Origin: Sweltsa coloradensis
Lineage: Eukaryota; Arthropoda; Insecta; Plecoptera; Chloroperlidae
Direction of reading: 5' to 3'
Length of the DNA: 64,000 nucleotides
Assembly: GCA_024449915.1 (NCBI GenBank)
Contig: JAMZAV010000107.1
Location: 310,001-374,000 of the forward strand
Shown: positions 59,891 to 64,000 of the stretch, piece after piece
Position numbering within the stretch: position 1 is the stretch's first letter
Layout of the letters: the number at the start of each line of letters is the position of its first letter
Notes under the pieces: model-generated
What the model was told of the DNA's origin: nothing
Database searches by the model: none
The model's input: the letters and a program-made list of their open reading frames with translations, nothing else
Made by a program: the position numbers and the translations under genes

Positions 59891-62800
59891 TTAGACAAAC
59901 CACTATTTTATATTTATAATAATTTGTTTATAAGTTATACCTAAAGGCCTATATATTTTATATAACCAACCATATCGAGTTTTATAAAAGTGAAGGCTTA
60001 CGTCTTAGTTATTATACCTTCATTTTATGTGATTAAAAGGAGCAAAATCAGCAATGCTCCTTCCTTAAATATTTTAAGTTATTCTTTTTATACTAACGTT
60101 TTACTGATCGTGTCTATACTTACAGGTTAATTATTACTCATTCAAATAAATCTTCACTTACTTGTGTAATGGCTACAACAATATACTGCTAGGTTCATAC
60201 TGGTTGTGGCATTCGTAACTCGATTCAGCGATAACTCACTCTCGCACATCCAGCGTGTTGTATTGTAGCTTGTAACCCATGTCTAGATTACTCGTTTAGG
60301 ATTGAAACGCAATGTCTATGCAGTGGTAATTTCCCAATGCGATGGTCGAGGGAGGGCTGAGGCCACGTTGACTTTATTGATATCGTAAAACCAACAAATG
60401 AATTACATTTCCCTACATGCATTTCAATGGGCGTTATATTATGTGATTTTATTGTGTGACCCGTTTTCCGATTTTTCTTTCTTTCTTCGTTTGTTGAAAA
60501 TATAATGTCAACATGAATTTCAAACGTGCGCGTGCCGTTGCATATTTTTACCGCCAGCGATGTTTATTTCGTTGTGTATTGAATAGGGTTGTGTTCCAAC
60601 AAAGCAATGCAAAATAGTTACTGTTCACTACACACTTAGTATATTAAACAAGCTATTGAAACATTTACCTCGAAACTCTTGTGTATATTTAATTCGTTAC
60701 GAGGCTTGAGCCCCTCTTGTAAATGTGATATTAATGAACACGATGCTAATGAACGTTGTATTGTAGCTGTCTCCTGTTCGAGTCCCGGCGCGGGGCGGGC
60801 TTGACAATGTGCTGGATTATGATGTTGCTCCCCCGACGTAGAGAATGAGTGAATAATGAATGTGTAGTTAACACTGAAATAATGGAGAGGTGGTGTGGTT
60901 GTATTAATTAATCGTTGGTACACGTGTGTTCATTGATGACTTTGCATTAGGCGGTTCCCTACCCTCCATAGAGCGTTTCATCATCAACGCAAACTCGTAT
61001 GAAAACTACTGTGCTGAAACCGTATTTTAGGTTTACTTTAGTTGGGAGACAATTACGATTATGTTGTTGATTTGAAATTAGATTTGACTTCACCATTCCA
61101 AACATTTGATAATGGAGTTTGGTTATTTTGTGTTGTTTGTTTTAATATTAATTACATTGTCTTCTTTGAAAATTAGTATGCCTATCTATAACTGAAGGGT
61201 GGCGGGGGTTATTACGCGAAATAAAAATGTAATTCTGTGATTATTTTAGGGGCATGCCGTGCTACATTGGAAGCTTAATGGTGGTTTGTAATAACCAAGG
61301 CTATAATGGCTCGTTTTTAATTTACAGCTAAAGTATACATTCTTTTTATTCATCATGTGTACCCTGATTTTTGAATATTTAGTTATACCCTGCAATTTAC
61401 CTAATTGCCCTCTAAACCAAAGCAAATCAATTTACTTTTAGTAAATATGCTAATAACATGTTATGATTATCATGCAATTATGATTTGATACCCACAAAAA
61501 GAAAAAGAAAGTTTAGAATAGCCCAAACGAGCAAGAATAACTGCCCTTTTTGTCAACTCGCCTTGGAACGGTGCACTGTGCAGTCAGTAATGACCGTCTG
61601 GCAGTAGAGTGACGTCACAGTTTGGCTGGGAACCCCGTCTCATTGTGTTCACCTACCACATGTGAACAGAAACTGGAATAACAGCCATCTTGTTTCGTGC
61701 AACGTACGCAAACCGCGGCACTTACCGTACGTATAAGTAAACTTACCTAGGTGTTTTTTTTTGCTTTCTTTTATTTATAGCACACATTAAGTGGAAGCAG
61801 AATGCAATTCAGAGGAGCAGAAGGTGGAATGCTTGTTATGTTGGAGACAGTCTTGTAGAAGAGACTACTTTTGCAGTTACAATGAAGTTCAGTTTACCAC
61901 CCAACAAAGAGACGCATTTGTTCCTTGTCTGGGGAACAAATCACCGGCGCGTTCGCTCTCTCTCTTTCTCGCTGTCGAGTGGCGTCTTTTCATCCGCGTT
62001 GTTCATTATGATTTCACTAAGATAGTTTACCGTGTTGTTGGTACGATCTGTCATATACATCACCCACTGCGACTGTCTCTTCTCAACCACAGTGAAGTTG
62101 ACAAGAGGGGATCAAGGGTTCGAAGCCGGATTTCTGCTTTCTCCCAGTCTAGTCTACCCCTGTAATATTCACTAACCAGTAACCACCCTTGCTTCGTCTC
62201 GATAAACTCTGCGTAACCATAGAAGGTTTAGTCACACGTGTTATCCGAATATAAATTCTGGGAAAAGTGCATGTTTACGTATAACAATGAAGGTTTGGGA
62301 GGAGTGTCAGCCATTATATGGGTCTGGGGCGCACACCCCCAGAATATTTTGGGTTTTTATTATTGCCATTGGTGTAATTTTTCGAGTTTTGAAAGTTATT
62401 TCGTAGGTATAAAATTTGTATCTTCGTGGCATCCTGCTATATATCATCCTGCTATATATCCAAAAATGGAAGTTTCGTCCAATTTTGTTAATGCTGATTA
62501 TTGTTGTGAACTGTGATTTTGAAAATATTGTTCAAAGAACTTGACAATCTAGTTTCCTCATTTATTCCAAGAGATATACATCGTATATACCATTTTTATA
62601 TTTCAAGGGAGGTAATATCGTTTTGGGTGTACTACCCGCGTTTAACCCTTGTGACACAACTGATAATGCCCATCCAAGAATGGCAGCACAAGCTTATCCG
62701 GGAGAGAGACTAGAATGTTTTTCTCTTTTCTAAATGCTCGCCCTCGCCGTTACTTATTACCAGGCTCTGGCAAGAGATACATCAACATCTCACCCCCGTA

Positions 62801-64000
62801 TTGACGCAATACAGATTGCAGCGGTTCCTGTGGTGTCAACTGATAACATTCTCAGCGCTAATGTTTCTCAAATGTATCACTCTGGTTTTCATTAAAGAGA
62901 GCAGTGCTATAATTCTCTGTTGTTGCATAAAGGATGGGGCAAGTTGGTTTCCCCGGTCGGCCCTCTATCATGTGGCCCAGCAGCTCGATCATCGCTGCTA
63001 GACAGATAACACTGATTTCCATGTTAGACACTGATACCCACCTTCAACACGAACCGGTGTGATTGCTTCACCTCTTTTTCGGTCAGTACAACACAATTAA
63101 AATAATGTTATTCTCATTGAAGTTCGAAAATTTCGTGCTAATTCTCGTACTGTAGACGACGAGTGATGACTTTGATAAAAGTATGACTGTGGAGTTTTAA
63201 ACGTGGATTTTAGAACAACAGTCCGTATTTCTATCTCAACCCGAGTATTATATACACACGCCGTCATAAATCAAGAGACCGGTAGAAAACTACTTCACTT
63301 CACATGAACATTATTCTCCTGCAAAGTACTTTCCGGTATCTACCCAATCTATAAATCGACATGAGTAAATACTTGGATGAAACAGAATGAACAGCCAACC
63401 ATATTGGATAACGCGAGACGAGGGTGTCCGTGTGACCAACGTGTCGGCGACTGTACGTGCTACGTACACCCCGTGACGTCCACCCCATGGGCTGAGTGGG
63501 CAGTTTTACTCGCCGTGATCGATACTCGTTTAACAAGCTCGTTTCACTGCGTAATTAAGATAAACTCGCACTTAAATAATACCTGGCAGGGCAGACAATT
63601 ATAAAACTAGCTTCAAAGGGCTTTACCATCGTTCTTGGTCCGATTCCATTAATCAAGGGGATGGAAACGAGCGCGCTATACTGAGGTATCGACATGGGAG
63701 CGAACTAAAGCCGAGTTTGTTTAGCAGACCAATCTTCTGTGATGGTGATAAGTCTGCACTGGACCCAGGAGACATTAATTGCCATTGTGTTGGTGCAGTT
63801 TCCGGCACCCAGTGAGCATTCAATATAATGAATGAAACTATATGCATCGCTTTCAAGAACACATTGGCCGAGCTTTGATTGCACAAAACTATTAATTTGT
63901 TGCTGATTCGAAATATCAAACCACCAATGGGCATTTTTGAGTTTGTTTTTATTGACATATGTGCAACTGTAAAGATGCAGATGACGATGAAGCACTGCAT
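59891..64000. other. Unassigned stretch
   Basis: No gene or repeat family recognised over about 4.1 kb. Isolated B-box-like strings (GTTCGAGTCCC near 60776; GGGTTCGAAGCC near 62117) lack an A box. ORF 61791-62165 (124 codons) and the ORFs on the minus strand at the right edge have no recognisable domain. Confidence 0.45.

Noticed and set aside
60770..60795. B-box-like GTTCGAGTCCC as a tRNA gene
   Set aside because: No A box or acceptor stem at the right distance; likewise GGGTTCGAAGCC near 62117.

Overview
This window looks like non-coding nuclear DNA from an animal, most likely a marine invertebrate. It is AT-rich. It has no operons, no long ORF and no ORF whose translation I recognise, but it is dense in short non-autonomous transposons, fold-back elements, SINE-like pieces, minisatellites and microsatellites. 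I cannot name the species. The octamer TAGGCCTA is strikingly frequent (about 22 exact copies by eye, roughly one expected), which may be a lineage marker. No protein-coding gene, rRNA, confident tRNA or CRISPR can be supported. All ORFs are short (158 aa or less), and several are by-products of simple or tandem repeats. Small exons inside long introns could exist and be missed.

Layout. 1.16-1.91 kb: the first member of a dispersed family that I call the ACTAGG family (start ACTAGGAAAACGC, end CTTCGCTTCGCTCATCCAA), followed by a palindrome (1.95-2.31 kb). 4.03-5.36 kb: a diverged ACTAGG member abutting a 308-bp-arm palindrome. 5.7-6.1 kb: a remnant related to the large palindrome at 14.2-15.6 kb (about 660-bp arms). 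10.1-10.8 kb: a recent 314-bp tandem duplication. 13.1-13.5 kb: an inverted ACTAGG member. 20.6-21.3 kb: a 650-bp hAT-type MITE with a perfect 8-bp target duplication. 23.8-24.4 kb: another ACTAGG member. 25.3-25.6 kb: two SINE-like tRNA modules in opposite orientation. 33.9-35.6 kb: two ACTAGG members joined tail to tail. 36.0-37.1 kb: four about 250-bp tandem units. 41.7-42.2 kb: a Harbinger-like MITE. 42.6-43.2 kb: a 42-bp minisatellite. 46.3-47.4 kb: an ACTAGG-like composite. 54.1 kb: an (ATT)n tract. 54.4-54.75 kb: a second hAT-like MITE. 56.8-57.0 kb: a 63-bp tandem repeat. 57.6-59.9 kb: three about 770-bp tandem units.

Unifying signal. A 16-bp core, TGGTGGAGGTGCCGGG (or its complement), recurs about 30 times in otherwise different repeats: inside both hAT-like MITEs, in every unit of the 36-kb, 42-kb and 58-kb arrays, as a pair at 29.8 kb and alone at 13.7 kb. 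The units around it share no obvious sequence between arrays, so the core itself appears to be what is conserved or mobile. This is the most unusual feature of the window.

Possible gene-related signals are weak: a YY1-like AAGATGGCGG at 7.47 kb, TATA-like boxes at 14.05 and 17.5 kb, and GC-rich blocks at 37.9-39.3 and 51.9-52.4 kb.
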